From the NCBI GenBank assembly GCA_965200945.1, contig OZ241749.1, positions 3,534,001 to 3,598,000 of the forward strand: 64,000 bases of DNA, given 5' to 3'. Of the stretch, positions 43,142 to 53,112 are shown piece by piece. The stretch is from JADCRZ01 sp965200945. Its GTDB lineage: Bacteria > Bacteroidota > Bacteroidia > Chitinophagales > Chitinophagaceae. The number at the start of each line of letters is the position of its first letter. Position 1 is the first letter of the stretch. Under the pieces are notes generated by a model that was given only the letters and a program-made list of their open reading frames with translations, was not told the DNA's origin and did not search any database. The position numbers were made by a program, and so were the translations under genes.

Positions 43142-46100
43142 TTATTTGATAAATACATCCAGCTGTTTCAGGAAATCGGCTCCATGCCAGCTGCCATCGT
43201 TGATAAACATCAGGTACCTGCATGTAAGGGGCTCCTGAAACTCGATGGAAGTACCGCCTAGGCCCAATCCTCTCCGCCCTGCATTGAACATGCCCAGGTA
43301 CTGGAAACCCCTGGTTTTCGGATCGCCGCTGAAATCGGAACTGTTGTTTGAAGCCCACATGCTGAAGACCTGGTTTCCCCGCTCCCTGAACTGGTCGAGG
43401 TATAGATTGATCTTATCGAGCGCAACAGGTTTCTGCAGATCGATGACATACCGGCCTTCTCCGTTGCCGAACCAGGTAGAATCCATTGAACCGGGTGAAG
43501 CGGAACTGAGTATGTTCGAAATATCCATTTTGACGTTCTGGTAATCTTTTCCATTGGTCGATTTGCCCGTTGCATAATAGGCAGCGCTTACTTTATTGCC
43601 GGCTTTTGCATCGGCATAGTCGGCAGTGGACGGCGGTGTTGCCACGATAACGGTATCCATGTTGAGACTCCTTAAATAGTTTCTCATTCTTGCAACTGCC
43701 CGCGGGTCGGTAGATTCGATCCTGTTGCTGAGGAACAGCGGCTTCTGAACCGATTTCACCGCCTTCAGATCCGGAGTCACGTATTCCTTTATCCTTAATT
43801 CCACCGGCTTGTTGTCTTTGAAATCATCGTACAGCGGTTGCAAGGGAACGGTTTCTTCATTGGTTTTATTCGCTACCGTGATCGCGAATATTTTGATCTT
43901 GCTGTTATCAGGAAGCGTGACCGACCTTGTTCCTTTGTCGAGCGTAAATTCGTATTTGTACAGATAGCTGTACTGATAAGCGTCGTTTGCGGCAGGCGAA
44001 TGCCGGTGCGAAGCATACCATGCGATATCGTCGGGTTTGGAGTAAGCACTCGCTATTTCAGCTACTTTAAGGTCGTTCATGTAAAACTTCCGGTTGTAGT
44101 GCTGACCTACCAAACCGGTCCACGACTGTACACCCAGGTTTGCAGCCTGTTTTCCGATCCTAAGGTTTCCCTTCGTATCTTCTGTGGCCGCCGCGAGAAT
44201 GTAGAGTTTATTGAAATCGCCTGCAGGCAGGTTGATTACCTGCCCCCTGGCGGCAACAACATTTTTCGCTCCGTCTGCGGTGCTTCCGATCTTAAAGCTG
44301 ATATCCTCACTGGTCACTTCCGCAGGCAGCAGTTCGGCCGGAATGGTGCGGCCGCTGTCGAGGTTTCCATCGGCCCTGTTGGCGTCTGAACTGACTGCAT
44401 CTTCGTTGAAAGGGATCTCAACGGTTTGCTGCGCGGGTTTGGACGATGACGAGGCAGGCTTGTCGAACCTGACGGCGAAACTTTTTATCATGAATTTCGT
44501 CATGTCGAAACGGAGGGTTCCGTCGGCAAAGCCGGCTTCGCCGATCTTCTCTTCCTGGCCGTTCACTTCATAGGCATCCACAATTTTTCCGGGGAAGCCT
44601 GCAGATACCCCTGCTGCGTTCTTACCGTACAGTTCGTTGAAACGAACGATGTAATAATCGCTTTCTTCTGCTTTTTTAAAAGCCATCATATCTACCTGGC
44701 TGGTGTTCATTCTGATCAGGGAGATCTCTTTGCCCAGTGCACCTTCATGTTTTGCAGTTTCGAAGCCGATCAGCGGTGCGTTCACAAAACTTCCCTGCCA
44801 GGGCGACTTCGCATAGGCCCAGTCGCCGTCGTGGGGGTAGATGGCATATTTGAAATCGTGCATGCCCCAGTCCTGTGTGCCCTGGTAAACATATGAATTC
44901 GCCTTCGGCGTGTACATCAGGGTAAGTCGCAGGGTGCTGTTATCGGGTTTGTCCGAACCATATTTGCAATCTTCCAGGATGGAAACGCCATAGCTGTTCG
45001 ACCGGTCGGTGATGTCGATCCACTGACGGCCGGGCACTTCGTATTTCACTTCGTTGTTGGTGGTACGCTGGATGGCCGCGGTAGACATGCCATACGTAGC
45101 CATTTCATTCACTGCGGTGGTAGGAAAAGCGGCTTTCAAGCTTACCTCTTTCGACTGCCAGTCGATCTTGTTCTTTACTTCGATCCTTTTACCGGCCTCT
45201 CCTGCAGACAGGCTGATGATCTGGGTGATTTCCGAGTTCAGTCCTTTCTTTTTCACTTCGAGGGCTACCCGCACTGGCCCCTGTTCAACGACCTTCACCG
45301 TTACCTCTTTGTTCATAAAGTCGATGGGCGGGTTCTTACGGTCTTTCCAGTCCATGTTCCAGGCAGGCCATTCACTGGGGTTTTCTTTCTGGAACTGGAG
45401 TGAAGCCGGTTTGGAAAGCACTTCTCTCAAGGCGGTTTTGTCGTAGATGCCGGCGATATCGCCCTCCTTGTTGATCCTGACCCTGAAAAAATCGTTCTCC
45501 AGCGAGTCGCTGGAGGCTTTCAGACCGGTCGTTGCAGCTGTACCGGCTGTTTGGCGAACATCATACACCGATAATCCGGCCGAAGGAAGTTTGGCCAGAA
45601 AAATGATCTTCAGCTTGTTTCCTTTGGCTTCGATGATCTGGGAAGGAACGGTGTTGCCGTTCTTATCGATCACTGTTACATTGCCGGGTAATTTGGCATA
45701 GGTAAGTTCGGTGGTAACAACATCTTCCCTGTCTGTCGCCACCGGATTATAAACCACCACTGCTCTGCCTTCTGCACGGGTGTTTAACTGGTGCGCTATG
45801 GAGCTTACTGAATTCTTCACCACTTCGGAAAAACCGTTCATGGCAATGAATTCGTCGTTCCAGGCATACACGTACGCTTTTGGAAAAGCGGTACCAGGAA
45901 GCATGTCGTGCATCTGGCTGCCCAGCACCAGGTCCCATGAATGATTGAGTTTGTTCGCAGGGTAAGAAGCCCCTCCCAGCCAGCTGGCCACCGAGGCAAG
46001 TTGCTCGGCCGATTTGGCCAGCAGTTCGTTTTTGCGGTTGGCGCGTTTCATATACGCCTCCGAGGTCATGGAGCCCGCACTGTGCTCTATCAGCAACAGA

Positions 46101-47014
46101 TCACCGGTGTAGGTCGGCAGCTTGGCGCGTACCGCAGGTGTGATATCTTTGAATATCTGGTCGGAGGAGGTGAGAACGACCTTGAAGTTACTGCTGTCGC
46201 CGTGTTTGATGCTTCCTTCCGCATTCTGTACGTCTCTTTCCTGTGGCGCTCCGCCAACATCACCGGTGCCGTAATACCGGAAATCTACCAGCACACCGTA
46301 TTTTTTGGCGTTGCTTTCCATCCGGGCTGTCCATTCCTTGTCTTTGTCCAGTCTCTCCACGATATGGCTGCCATAACCGGTTCCGTTGAGGGCCGCAAGC
46401 AGGCCTTTGCCGTCGGGCCCTTCCCATACACCCACATTAAAGGGAATGCCGTTGGCAGAATGCCAGGTAAGCTTCTGGGTAGAAAATCCGATGAGTCCGG
46501 CATGGTTCAGTACGGAAGGCAGGGTGGCCACAAATCCGAAGCAGTCGGGAAGCATGTAATCGCGGCTGGGCTTGTTGAACTCCCGTTTGAAAAAGAGATT
46601 TCCATACAACACCTGCCTGAGAACGGATTCGGAAGAAGAGACGTTTACTTCAGCTTCATCAACGGAAGAGCCTGAAATAAACCATCGCCCCTGTCTGATA
46701 TAGTCACTCACCTTTTTATACGACTCCGGATAATATTCTTTCATAAAATTATACCGGCGCGAGCCGGTAAAGTTGAAGACATAATCAGGGTACTTCTGAA
46801 GGAGCTTGAAGTTATCCTCCATCGTATTTTTGATGTATTGATTGATCACGGTCGGATAGTCCCAGTTCCATTGGGTGTCGAGATGCGCGTAACCAATTGT
46901 GTACAGTACTTTGTCTTTTGAGATGTCGTATTTCTCCCTTCTGTCTATTTGCTGTGCTGAGAGTAAAAATGGTAAGAAGCCGGAGGCCAGGAGAAAGCAG
47001 AATCGTTTTTTCAT
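43142..47014 (-). CDS. Alpha-mannosidase (GH38) with C-terminal galactose-binding-like domain
   Basis: This 1290-residue exported retaining zinc glycosidase should cleave alpha-mannosides of N-glycans or yeast/plant mannans. The signal peptide ends at LLSAQ. The catalytic domain opens with YTIGYAHLDTQWNWDYP (zinc ligands His44 and Asp46) and has the nucleophile Asp157 in MLPDCFGFVATLP. A further zinc ligand, His369, lies in GSQMHDMLPGT. The middle and beta-sandwich C-domains follow (about 500-900). The last 150 residues (TWFGNGEGRYVIDLQKPVAL, then CRYLMFINDGSWHGADF) resemble an F5/8-type discoidin module. It lies upstream of no obvious partner and carries its own weak promoter. Confidence 0.94.
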   Translation of the reverse strand: MKKRFCFLLASGFLPFLLSAQQIDRREKYDISKDKVLYTIGYAHLDTQWNWDYPTVINQYIKNTMEDNFKLLQKYPDYVFNFTGSRRYNFMKEYYPESYKKVSDYIRQGRWFISGSSVDEAEVNVSSSESVLRQVLYGNLFFKREFNKPSRDYMLPDCFGFVATLPSVLNHAGLIGFSTQKLTWHSANGIPFNVGVWEGPDGKGLLAALNGTGYGSHIVERLDKDKEWTARMESNAKKYGVLVDFRYYGTGDVGGAPQERDVQNAEGSIKHGDSSNFKVVLTSSDQIFKDITPAVRAKLPTYTGDLLLIEHSAGSMTSEAYMKRANRKNELLAKSAEQLASVASWLGGASYPANKLNHSWDLVLGSQMHDMLPGTAFPKAYVYAWNDEFIAMNGFSEVVKNSVSSIAHQLNTRAEGRAVVVYNPVATDREDVVTTELTYAKLPGNVTVIDKNGNTVPSQIIEAKGNKLKIIFLAKLPSAGLSVYDVRQTAGTAATTGLKASSDSLENDFFRVRINKEGDIAGIYDKTALREVLSKPASLQFQKENPSEWPAWNMDWKDRKNPPIDFMNKEVTVKVVEQGPVRVALEVKKKGLNSEITQIISLSAGEAGKRIEVKNKIDWQSKEVSLKAAFPTTAVNEMATYGMSTAAIQRTTNNEVKYEVPGRQWIDITDRSNSYGVSILEDCKYGSDKPDNSTLRLTLMYTPKANSYVYQGTQDWGMHDFKYAIYPHDGDWAYAKSPWQGSFVNAPLIGFETAKHEGALGKEISLIRMNTSQVDMMAFKKAEESDYYIVRFNELYGKNAAGVSAGFPGKIVDAYEVNGQEEKIGEAGFADGTLRFDMTKFMIKSFAVRFDKPASSSSKPAQQTVEIPFNEDAVSSDANRADGNLDSGRTIPAELLPAEVTSEDISFKIGSTADGAKNVVAARGQVINLPAGDFNKLYILAAATEDTKGNLRIGKQAANLGVQSWTGLVGQHYNRKFYMNDLKVAEIASAYSKPDDIAWYASHRHSPAANDAYQYSYLYKYEFTLDKGTRSVTLPDNSKIKIFAITVANKTNEETVPLQPLYDDFKDNKPVELRIKEYVTPDLKAVKSVQKPLFLSNRIESTDPRAVARMRNYLRSLNMDTVIVATPPSTADYADAKAGNKVSAAYYATGKSTNGKDYQNVKMDISNILSSASPGSMDSTWFGNGEGRYVIDLQKPVALDKINLYLDQFRERGNQVFSMWASNNSSDFSGDPKTRGFQYLGMFNAGRRGLGLGGTSIEFQEPLTCRYLMFINDGSWHGADFLKQLDVFIK

Positions 47015-47052
47015 ATTGTTTTTTTAGAAGCCAGATCTTCACATGCGCAGGG

Positions 47053-47079
47053 CAAAGTACTGAATTTTCACTAGTGCAA
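47053..47079 (-). promoter_or_regulatory. Possible promoter of the GH38 gene
   Basis: On the minus strand, TTG (47079-47077) is followed after 17 bases by TACTTTGCC, about 40 bases before the ATG. The TA-to-TTTG spacing is one base short of the TAnnTTTG consensus, so the match is partial. Confidence 0.35.
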
Positions 47080-47196
47080 CTCTTACAATCGTTTTATTGA
47101 TCTTCACAGGCCCCCTATCGGAACAAAGCTGACAGTTCATCAGTAAACCAAGACGGGGTAAACACAAAATAAGGCCGGCACTTGCAGTTTCCCTCC

Positions 47197-50100
47197 CTAC
47201 CGTTTCATAGTATATTGATTGGGTGAACCTGGTGTAGGAATATTGGCCGCTACCTGCGTGCCGTTGTTATGCGCTTTGGTCAGAGGCGCTGTAAGCGTGA
47301 TGCCGCTGCCTGATACCGGTGCAGTTGATGCATGCGCAGACTTCAACGGTGTGGCAACGGTGATCGAATCGGCCGGGGGAGCGTTGCGGTTACCGCCGCC
47401 GAAACGGCGTCCGAAAGCCACGGAAGCAACAACTGCCGTTTCCCGGTCTGCATCGCCGCCGACGGTGATCGCCTGACCGGCCTCAAAGCCGATCGCGCTT
47501 CCAACAGGGATCATGGTTGCGCCGGCAGTGGTGGCCGTAACTATTGTTGAACCGCCTGCCGTTCCAACACTGGCGATCACAGCGTTCTCGCTGTTGGCGC
47601 CCGACCCTACAATGATCTTTTGGCCGGCGCCCAGGTTGGCTACACTGGTTGATTTGAGGTTGTTTGCACCGGCTGCTGTTGCAACAGACAGGGTGATCGT
47701 GTTCTGCAGCTGGAAGTCCTTGCGGTTGTCGTCGTTGTCGAAGCCGTCGGGGAAGCGGCCGGCGCTCCGGTTGGGCCGTTCTCCGGCAGGTGCCTGCCCG
47801 AAAAATCCGCCCCTGCCTCCAAACAGTCCGGGTGATTGTACAAAATTACCTCCTTCGTTGGCCCCTGAAGTGGCCTGGTAACCTTCGGCTAACCATGGGT
47901 CAACAATGCCTCCGTAGTTGAGGCCGTCCACCACATTTCCATTCGCGTCGCGCAGGCTCATATTGCCGGCACCTGTTGCCAGCGCCGGGCCGCCGAACCA
48001 CTGGTCAGGCGCTTTATCTCCCTGGTAGCCGGCGGACTTTACTTTTTCATTCAGTACCACCGCATTGATGTCCTGGTTATTGGCCAGCGGGCGGTCGAGC
48101 GTGATGCCGGCATCGAGCGCCAGTACGGGCTCGTTGCTGGCATGTGCGAAAGAAGTGGCCGGTTCAAAACTGATGCCCGTGCCATTTACACTGAACGGCA
48201 TGTTGTGCGCATGATTGAATTTCAACGGTGCTGCCAGCTCGAGTCCTGTGCCGGCATCCTCAGCGGCTGTAAATGGCCCCCTGCCCGGACTGCGTGACGA
48301 CTGGGTGCCGACTTTGGTAACGGTGACCGTTTCGATGCCATGGCCGTTGCTGGCAATGTCTAACCTGATCTTGTCGCCCACCGAAATATTGGCCACGGAG
48401 GAGACCTTGATGTTGGTGCTGCCTGCTATGGCGTCTGTTGCCAGCCAGGCCTGTGTGCCCGGTTTGCCAACGTTGGTTATGGTGACCACCTCGTATTTTT
48501 CGATCGTTTTGGCAACGGCCGGGAAGGTGGCGCCATATCCTATGGCCATCTTCTGCCCCACTTTAAAGCCGTTCACGCTGGCAACCGGAATATTTTTACT
48601 GCCTGCGCGGAGGGTGATCACCGGTCCTTCGGGAAGCGGCTGCCAGATCACTGATGAACCGGGCGGGCCGGGTGCACGCCCTCCGCCAAAACCCGGCGCA
48701 GCAGCTTCCGGCTCGGGCGGTGTGGCGATGCTTGCGATCGTGCGGGTTTCTGCAGAAGCGCCGGAACCGATCTTCACCACATCGCCTGCCGACATCCCGG
48801 CAATACTTCTTACAAAGAGGGTGGACTCGCCTTTCTTTGCCGGAACCGCCAGTCCTGAGCTGGACAAGCCCAGAAGATAGAAGCCATGCGCCGCGATCTT
48901 GGCACCTGCCGGAATCTTCACGGATGAAAACAAAGGCAACTGCGTCGGATGCTCGTTGAAGGTCCAGTTGGACAGGTCTACCTGTGTGTTGCCGGCATTG
49001 TACAGCTCCACAAACGAGTTGGTCGTGTTCTCCGAGCCATCGCTGATGCGGAACTCGTTGATCTTTACCGGGCTTACATTGCGCACCCTTTCTGTGATTG
49101 ATTCAGCCCTGGCCTGGCTGTTCGCCGACCAGGAAGCCCGGCCGATCAGATTGCCGTTGAATGCCGCCGGGCCCGATGTGATATTAAAAGTTGCACTCAC
49201 GCTTGCACCTGGTGCTACGGCTTCGGTGAATTTTTTTGACGGTGCCGGGGAGTTCGCGGCCACCGATTTCCATCCTGACGGCACAGAAATGCTCAAGGTA
49301 ACGCCGGTGGCGGGAACGGCCGTTGTGTTTGTAAACGTTACGGTCGTGCTTTGCGAAGATTGCAGGGAGAATGTTTGCAGTCCGGGCGGGGTATTGCCTG
49401 CATTTGCCGGAGCCATGTTCACCGCCTGCACGGCATACCTGGCGGATACGATGTTAGCCTGGATCTTTATATTGGTCTCCTTTGTAGGGAAAGTGCCGGC
49501 GGCAGTCATCGCACCTTCATAGAAAGTACCCTGCGAGCTGTTGCTGTTGTCGCCGCCGTTGCCGAGCAGGATAGCGCCCTGCTTGCGCATCGGGTCGTAG
49601 CTGTTCCGGTCGTTGGTGATGCGGTTTCCGTCGAACATCACACTCAGGTCACCCTGCTGTGCGTCTCCGCCCATGGATCTCCAGTGGTGCGGTTCGCCAT
49701 CCGCCATTGCGGTCACAAAGCGCCAGGAAATGATGGGCAGGGGGCATGCCTTGTTGTTGGGATCTGGGTTCACACAACCCACCAGGTTGTTCTCCTGGTC
49801 TGTCATGATCCAGGGGCCGTTGCCCGGTCCGTGGTACCAGCCGGTGGAGTTGCCGTAGTAAGTGGTTTCCATGGTGCCGTCGCCGTCATCGCGGCTGTCG
49901 GTTTCTGCATTGCCGTAGTCGTAGCAGCAGCCGTTGTTGTAGTGATGACCGTTGATCACCCAGTACTGTCCTTCAGCTTGGTCGTCGACCGCGGTTCCTT
50001 TGGCATCGTTCAGACGCAATCCCATGCCCGGCTCGATAAAGATACCATAGACCTTGTGGCCCATGACGGACACCGGCGCCATGTCGGCAATGGGGATGTT

Positions 50101-50529
50101 ATTAAAGCCCCCCATGGCAGGCCCGAGGAATGCGCCACGGGGGGCCTGGGTGAGGTGGTTCTCTTTGCCCGACTGGTCATACAGCGTCGTGATCCAGCAG
50201 GTAGTGTTGGCGCAGAATGCATCCTGGGCGGCCGCATCGGCGTACCCGCCCCCATCGCCTTCGCCGGGCTTTACCACCCCTATGTTGCGGGTTGTACCGT
50301 CCGACTGGCGCATGATCTGGTACAGCGGTCCGTTATAGGAAGAGTACAGGGCCCGGGTGGTACTGTGGGCGGCTACGCAGGGGCTGCCCCCGGCGGCGTA
50401 GATGTCGCAAGGGCCTTCAGGCCGGGGCGGAACATTGTTTTTTATGGCTCCCGACATGGAAGTCATCATGGCAACAGGAGGTAAGAACGCAAGCGCAAGG
50501 AAGAGCAAAAAATATTTTGTCCGTTTCAC
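47197..50529 (-). CDS. abfB: GH54-type alpha-L-arabinofuranosidase with NEW3, lamin-tail and repeat modules
   Basis: The 1110-residue secreted protein starts at a GTG with a signal/anchor segment. Residues 40-365 closely follow fungal AbfB catalytic domains: GPCDIYAAGGSPCVAAHSTT, YDQSGKENHLTQAP, the vicinal Cys201-Cys202 pair, nucleophile Glu246 in WIMTDQENNL and acid Asp327 in GNGGDNSN. It should release arabinofuranose from arabinan or arabinoxylan. A NEW3-like beta domain follows (about 375-470), then a lamin-tail domain (from VKINEFRISD, near 500). About five 35-residue modules with VxSVxxFxxGQxIxIGSGA cores interrupt and follow it. The usual fungal AbfB arabinose-binding domain and a T9SS sorting domain are both absent. 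Confidence 0.9.
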   Translation of the reverse strand: MKRTKYFLLFLALAFLPPVAMMTSMSGAIKNNVPPRPEGPCDIYAAGGSPCVAAHSTTRALYSSYNGPLYQIMRQSDGTTRNIGVVKPGEGDGGGYADAAAQDAFCANTTCWITTLYDQSGKENHLTQAPRGAFLGPAMGGFNNIPIADMAPVSVMGHKVYGIFIEPGMGLRLNDAKGTAVDDQAEGQYWVINGHHYNNGCCYDYGNAETDSRDDGDGTMETTYYGNSTGWYHGPGNGPWIMTDQENNLVGCVNPDPNNKACPLPIISWRFVTAMADGEPHHWRSMGGDAQQGDLSVMFDGNRITNDRNSYDPMRKQGAILLGNGGDNSNSSQGTFYEGAMTAAGTFPTKETNIKIQANIVSARYAVQAVNMAPANAGNTPPGLQTFSLQSSQSTTVTFTNTTAVPATGVTLSISVPSGWKSVAANSPAPSKKFTEAVAPGASVSATFNITSGPAAFNGNLIGRASWSANSQARAESITERVRNVSPVKINEFRISDGSENTTNSFVELYNAGNTQVDLSNWTFNEHPTQLPLFSSVKIPAGAKIAAHGFYLLGLSSSGLAVPAKKGESTLFVRSIAGMSAGDVVKIGSGASAETRTIASIATPPEPEAAAPGFGGGRAPGPPGSSVIWQPLPEGPVITLRAGSKNIPVASVNGFKVGQKMAIGYGATFPAVAKTIEKYEVVTITNVGKPGTQAWLATDAIAGSTNIKVSSVANISVGDKIRLDIASNGHGIETVTVTKVGTQSSRSPGRGPFTAAEDAGTGLELAAPLKFNHAHNMPFSVNGTGISFEPATSFAHASNEPVLALDAGITLDRPLANNQDINAVVLNEKVKSAGYQGDKAPDQWFGGPALATGAGNMSLRDANGNVVDGLNYGGIVDPWLAEGYQATSGANEGGNFVQSPGLFGGRGGFFGQAPAGERPNRSAGRFPDGFDNDDNRKDFQLQNTITLSVATAAGANNLKSTSVANLGAGQKIIVGSGANSENAVIASVGTAGGSTIVTATTAGATMIPVGSAIGFEAGQAITVGGDADRETAVVASVAFGRRFGGGNRNAPPADSITVATPLKSAHASTAPVSGSGITLTAPLTKAHNNGTQVAANIPTPGSPNQYTMKR

Positions 50530-50807
50530 AATCGTTAGATTTTAAGTCACGGAAAATACTAAGATATCTTCACATCTTTGTATGCCGGGGTGAATTAAAT
50601 ATCAGGCTCAAAGATTTGGTTCACACACCCTTCTGCTGCCCAATAAAGCGCCGGGTTTAAGCCGGCCTGTGATGTGCAGGCCCGCTCCGGTAAACAGATC
50701 CATCCCCGGTACTCTTTCAAAACAGGGATCTTGCTTTAAGTTCGCTGCCATAAAAAACTTTTCTTCTTCCATCCTGTTATGCCTTATACCAAAAAATGAA
50801 AATGAAT

Positions 50808-51116
50808 ATGACACAGGAGTTTACCGCCGAACGCACTACCTTAAGCCTGATTGATATTGATCGCATTGTAGAGATGGCATGGGAAGACCGCACCACTTTT
50901 GAAGCGATCGAAGTTCAATTTGGTTTAAAAGAAAAGGACGTCATCGAGCTGATGAGAAAGGAAATGAAGCGGTCGAGCTTCGCCATGTGGCGAAAGCGTA
51001 CAAACGGGAGGGCCACCAAACACAGTGCCGTAAGAGAGGTTGAAGTGACACGCTTCAAATGCAGCAGGCAGAGAACCATTTCACAAAACAAGATCTCCAA
51101 GCGAAGGGGAAGATAG
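50808..51116 (+). CDS. TIGR03643 (DUF2805) family small protein
   Basis: This roughly 102-residue basic protein has in-frame ATGs at 50796, 50802 and 50808; the last is taken. It carries the conserved LSLIDIDRIVEMAWEDRTTF, EAIEVQFGLKEKDVIELMRK, SSFAMWRKR and TNGRATKH blocks of TIGR03643. The helix-turn-helix-like middle and very basic tail suggest nucleic-acid binding, but no function is established that I know of. It is transcribed convergently with the sulfatase-like gene, whose stop is 59 bases away. The tail after ATKH is longer than usual. Confidence 0.85.
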   Translation: MTQEFTAERTTLSLIDIDRIVEMAWEDRTTFEAIEVQFGLKEKDVIELMRKEMKRSSFAMWRKRTNGRATKHSAVREVEVTRFKCSRQRTISQNKISKRRGR

Positions 51117-51174
51117 CAATATGCCAGACCTGGTATCACAGGGAGCGCGGGCAGGCCTCTCACCATGCTGGCTA

Positions 51175-52815
51175 TCATAAATAAATGTGCTGGTTCTTTC
51201 CCCTGCCAAACAGATCACCTGCCTGGAACCACCTTGCCGCCGGCGAAGGAAGATCGAGAAGGGACCTGCCGTAGTGCAGGTGTATGAACGAGCTGTCGTA
51301 GCCCATTGCCGACAACAGGGTTGGAAAAATCGCCTGGTGCGAATACCGGTTCCTGCCGGGTGAAAAACCGGGCGGAAAAAAACGGGCATGGTCGAATGCC
51401 AGCAGGGGAACCTGTCCTTCGGGTTTTGCAGGCTGGTAAATGGATGCATGGGTTACTTTGGTGGCACCAGCGGCATAATTTTCTCCATGGTCGGAAGTGT
51501 ACAGGATGAGCACGTCAGGCCTGGTTTCCAGTTTGGTCGCCAGCTGTTGCCAGAAACGGTCTACGCTCCAGCGGATTGAAGTAAAGTAATCTGCTTCTGT
51601 TCCTTGCAGGCTGCCTTCCGGACCCCGCAGCTGCCTGTCTGCAAACCAGGCAGGGAAACTGCTTTTATAAGGCCAGTGGGCGCCGGCCTTGTTCACGTAG
51701 GCAAAGGTGGGCACCTTGCTTGCGGAGACCAAAGCGATCTTTTCAGCGAGCAGTGAATCCCGTTCATACATGGCTCCTGACCTTTCTGCGGCACCGGGCC
51801 GGAACAACGAATCTATGAACGGAAGGTCGTTGGGGGTCATGTAATTCTGAAGCCGTCCGTTCGACTGGCCATCCATTAAAAAAGTCTGGTACCCGGCCTT
51901 CTTAGCATATTGAAATACGCCTGGTTTGCGAAAAGACACATAATTACGGTCGGGCAGCTCATCCATACGCAAACCGCTGAACAGCGCCAGGTTCGAGCCT
52001 GCACTGTAATTGGCAAACGAGGAGGCGATTCCGAAATTGATAAATTGACCGGCCTCTCTTTGCAGGTACGGCGTAGTGCTGTGCGGAAAGCCATTGACCG
52101 ACAAACAGCTGCCTTCTATACTTTCATCCACTACAATAAAAAGATGCTGCACTTGCCGGGGCCCTGGCCCGGCAGCCACCGCTTCTCTGTTCCATCTTTC
52201 TTCCACCTCTGCAAAACCCGCGCTCAGCAGGTTGCCGGTGACACGGTAAAGGGAGGGAGTAAAATCATCCGCGCCGGGGTGTGCGTCTGAGTAGTGAAAA
52301 AGAAACGCCTGTATGGCCACAAAAACAAGCACCCAGGGGGCTGCATGCGGAACCCTGAACTGGTTCACCGAACGGAGCACCGCTGTAAAAACAACACCCG
52401 CTCCTGCGAACGCCAGCAGAAAAGCAAATTTGAAATTAGCGAGGGCGCCCGATGAATACCCCGGATTGTTGAACAGGTTGATGGCATCCGGAAAAGAAAA
52501 AGGGAAATTGCCGATGATCAGATAGATCACATCCGTATAGACGACTGAAAAAAATAGGATCCGGAACAGCATTCTCACGAGCGGTTGCCTGCTTTGAAAC
52601 AGGGCGAAGAGGGATAAGAAAGCGACCGCATAAAAGATCCCTATGAGGACCGCCGGCGGACTTTCCGCTTCATTCGCAGCGTGCATGAGCCTTGCATCGT
52701 TGCACATCAGCAAAAACACCATCACAACAAGAAGAAAGCGACGGGAAAATATTTTATCAAAGAAACGGCTCTTCCGCCTGACTGGCTTTTCTATATGATC
52801 GATCATACTTCTCAA
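51175..52815 (-). CDS. Membrane-anchored sulfatase-fold phosphotransferase/hydrolase (LtaS/EptA-like)
   Basis: The 546-residue protein has an N-terminal membrane part (about five helices to residue 175) and a sulfatase/alkaline-phosphatase-fold domain outside the membrane. The acidic metal site begins in LFIVVDESIEGSCLSVNG. A putative nucleophile region is NYSAGSNLALFSG, where a Ser takes the place of the usual Thr. Later metal ligands are in LYTSDHGENYAAG and the His of VTHASIYQP. This layout is that of LtaS/EptA-type phosphoglycerol or phosphoethanolamine transferases. Transfer of a head group to lipid A or a surface glycan is inferred. A sulfatase role is the alternative, but no CxPxR motif is present. 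Confidence 0.85.
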   Translation of the reverse strand: MRSMIDHIEKPVRRKSRFFDKIFSRRFLLVVMVFLLMCNDARLMHAANEAESPPAVLIGIFYAVAFLSLFALFQSRQPLVRMLFRILFFSVVYTDVIYLIIGNFPFSFPDAINLFNNPGYSSGALANFKFAFLLAFAGAGVVFTAVLRSVNQFRVPHAAPWVLVFVAIQAFLFHYSDAHPGADDFTPSLYRVTGNLLSAGFAEVEERWNREAVAAGPGPRQVQHLFIVVDESIEGSCLSVNGFPHSTTPYLQREAGQFINFGIASSFANYSAGSNLALFSGLRMDELPDRNYVSFRKPGVFQYAKKAGYQTFLMDGQSNGRLQNYMTPNDLPFIDSLFRPGAAERSGAMYERDSLLAEKIALVSASKVPTFAYVNKAGAHWPYKSSFPAWFADRQLRGPEGSLQGTEADYFTSIRWSVDRFWQQLATKLETRPDVLILYTSDHGENYAAGATKVTHASIYQPAKPEGQVPLLAFDHARFFPPGFSPGRNRYSHQAIFPTLLSAMGYDSSFIHLHYGRSLLDLPSPAARWFQAGDLFGRGKNQHIYL

Positions 52816-53112
52816 AGGGATCTGTCTCTACAGTAAACGCAACGGGCTAACCAACTGACCAGACGCGGATGAACAGTAAATCTAAAGTAAACTCTCTGTT
52901 TCAGAGCCGGAATCTTTCCCGAAGCCAGGACCCTCTTCTTCTTGCAACCGATCCTCCCTGCATCACCTTCGCTTATGTGGCTGTTATGCCACTGTAGATT
53001 CAGGCGGGTGGTATTAAACGCTTCATTTTATCATGACATCAATAAAAATCAGGAACAGTCTTTTTCGAATGTGCAATATTGCAGAACTTAGCAACCGAGG
53101 CACCTAAAGTTC

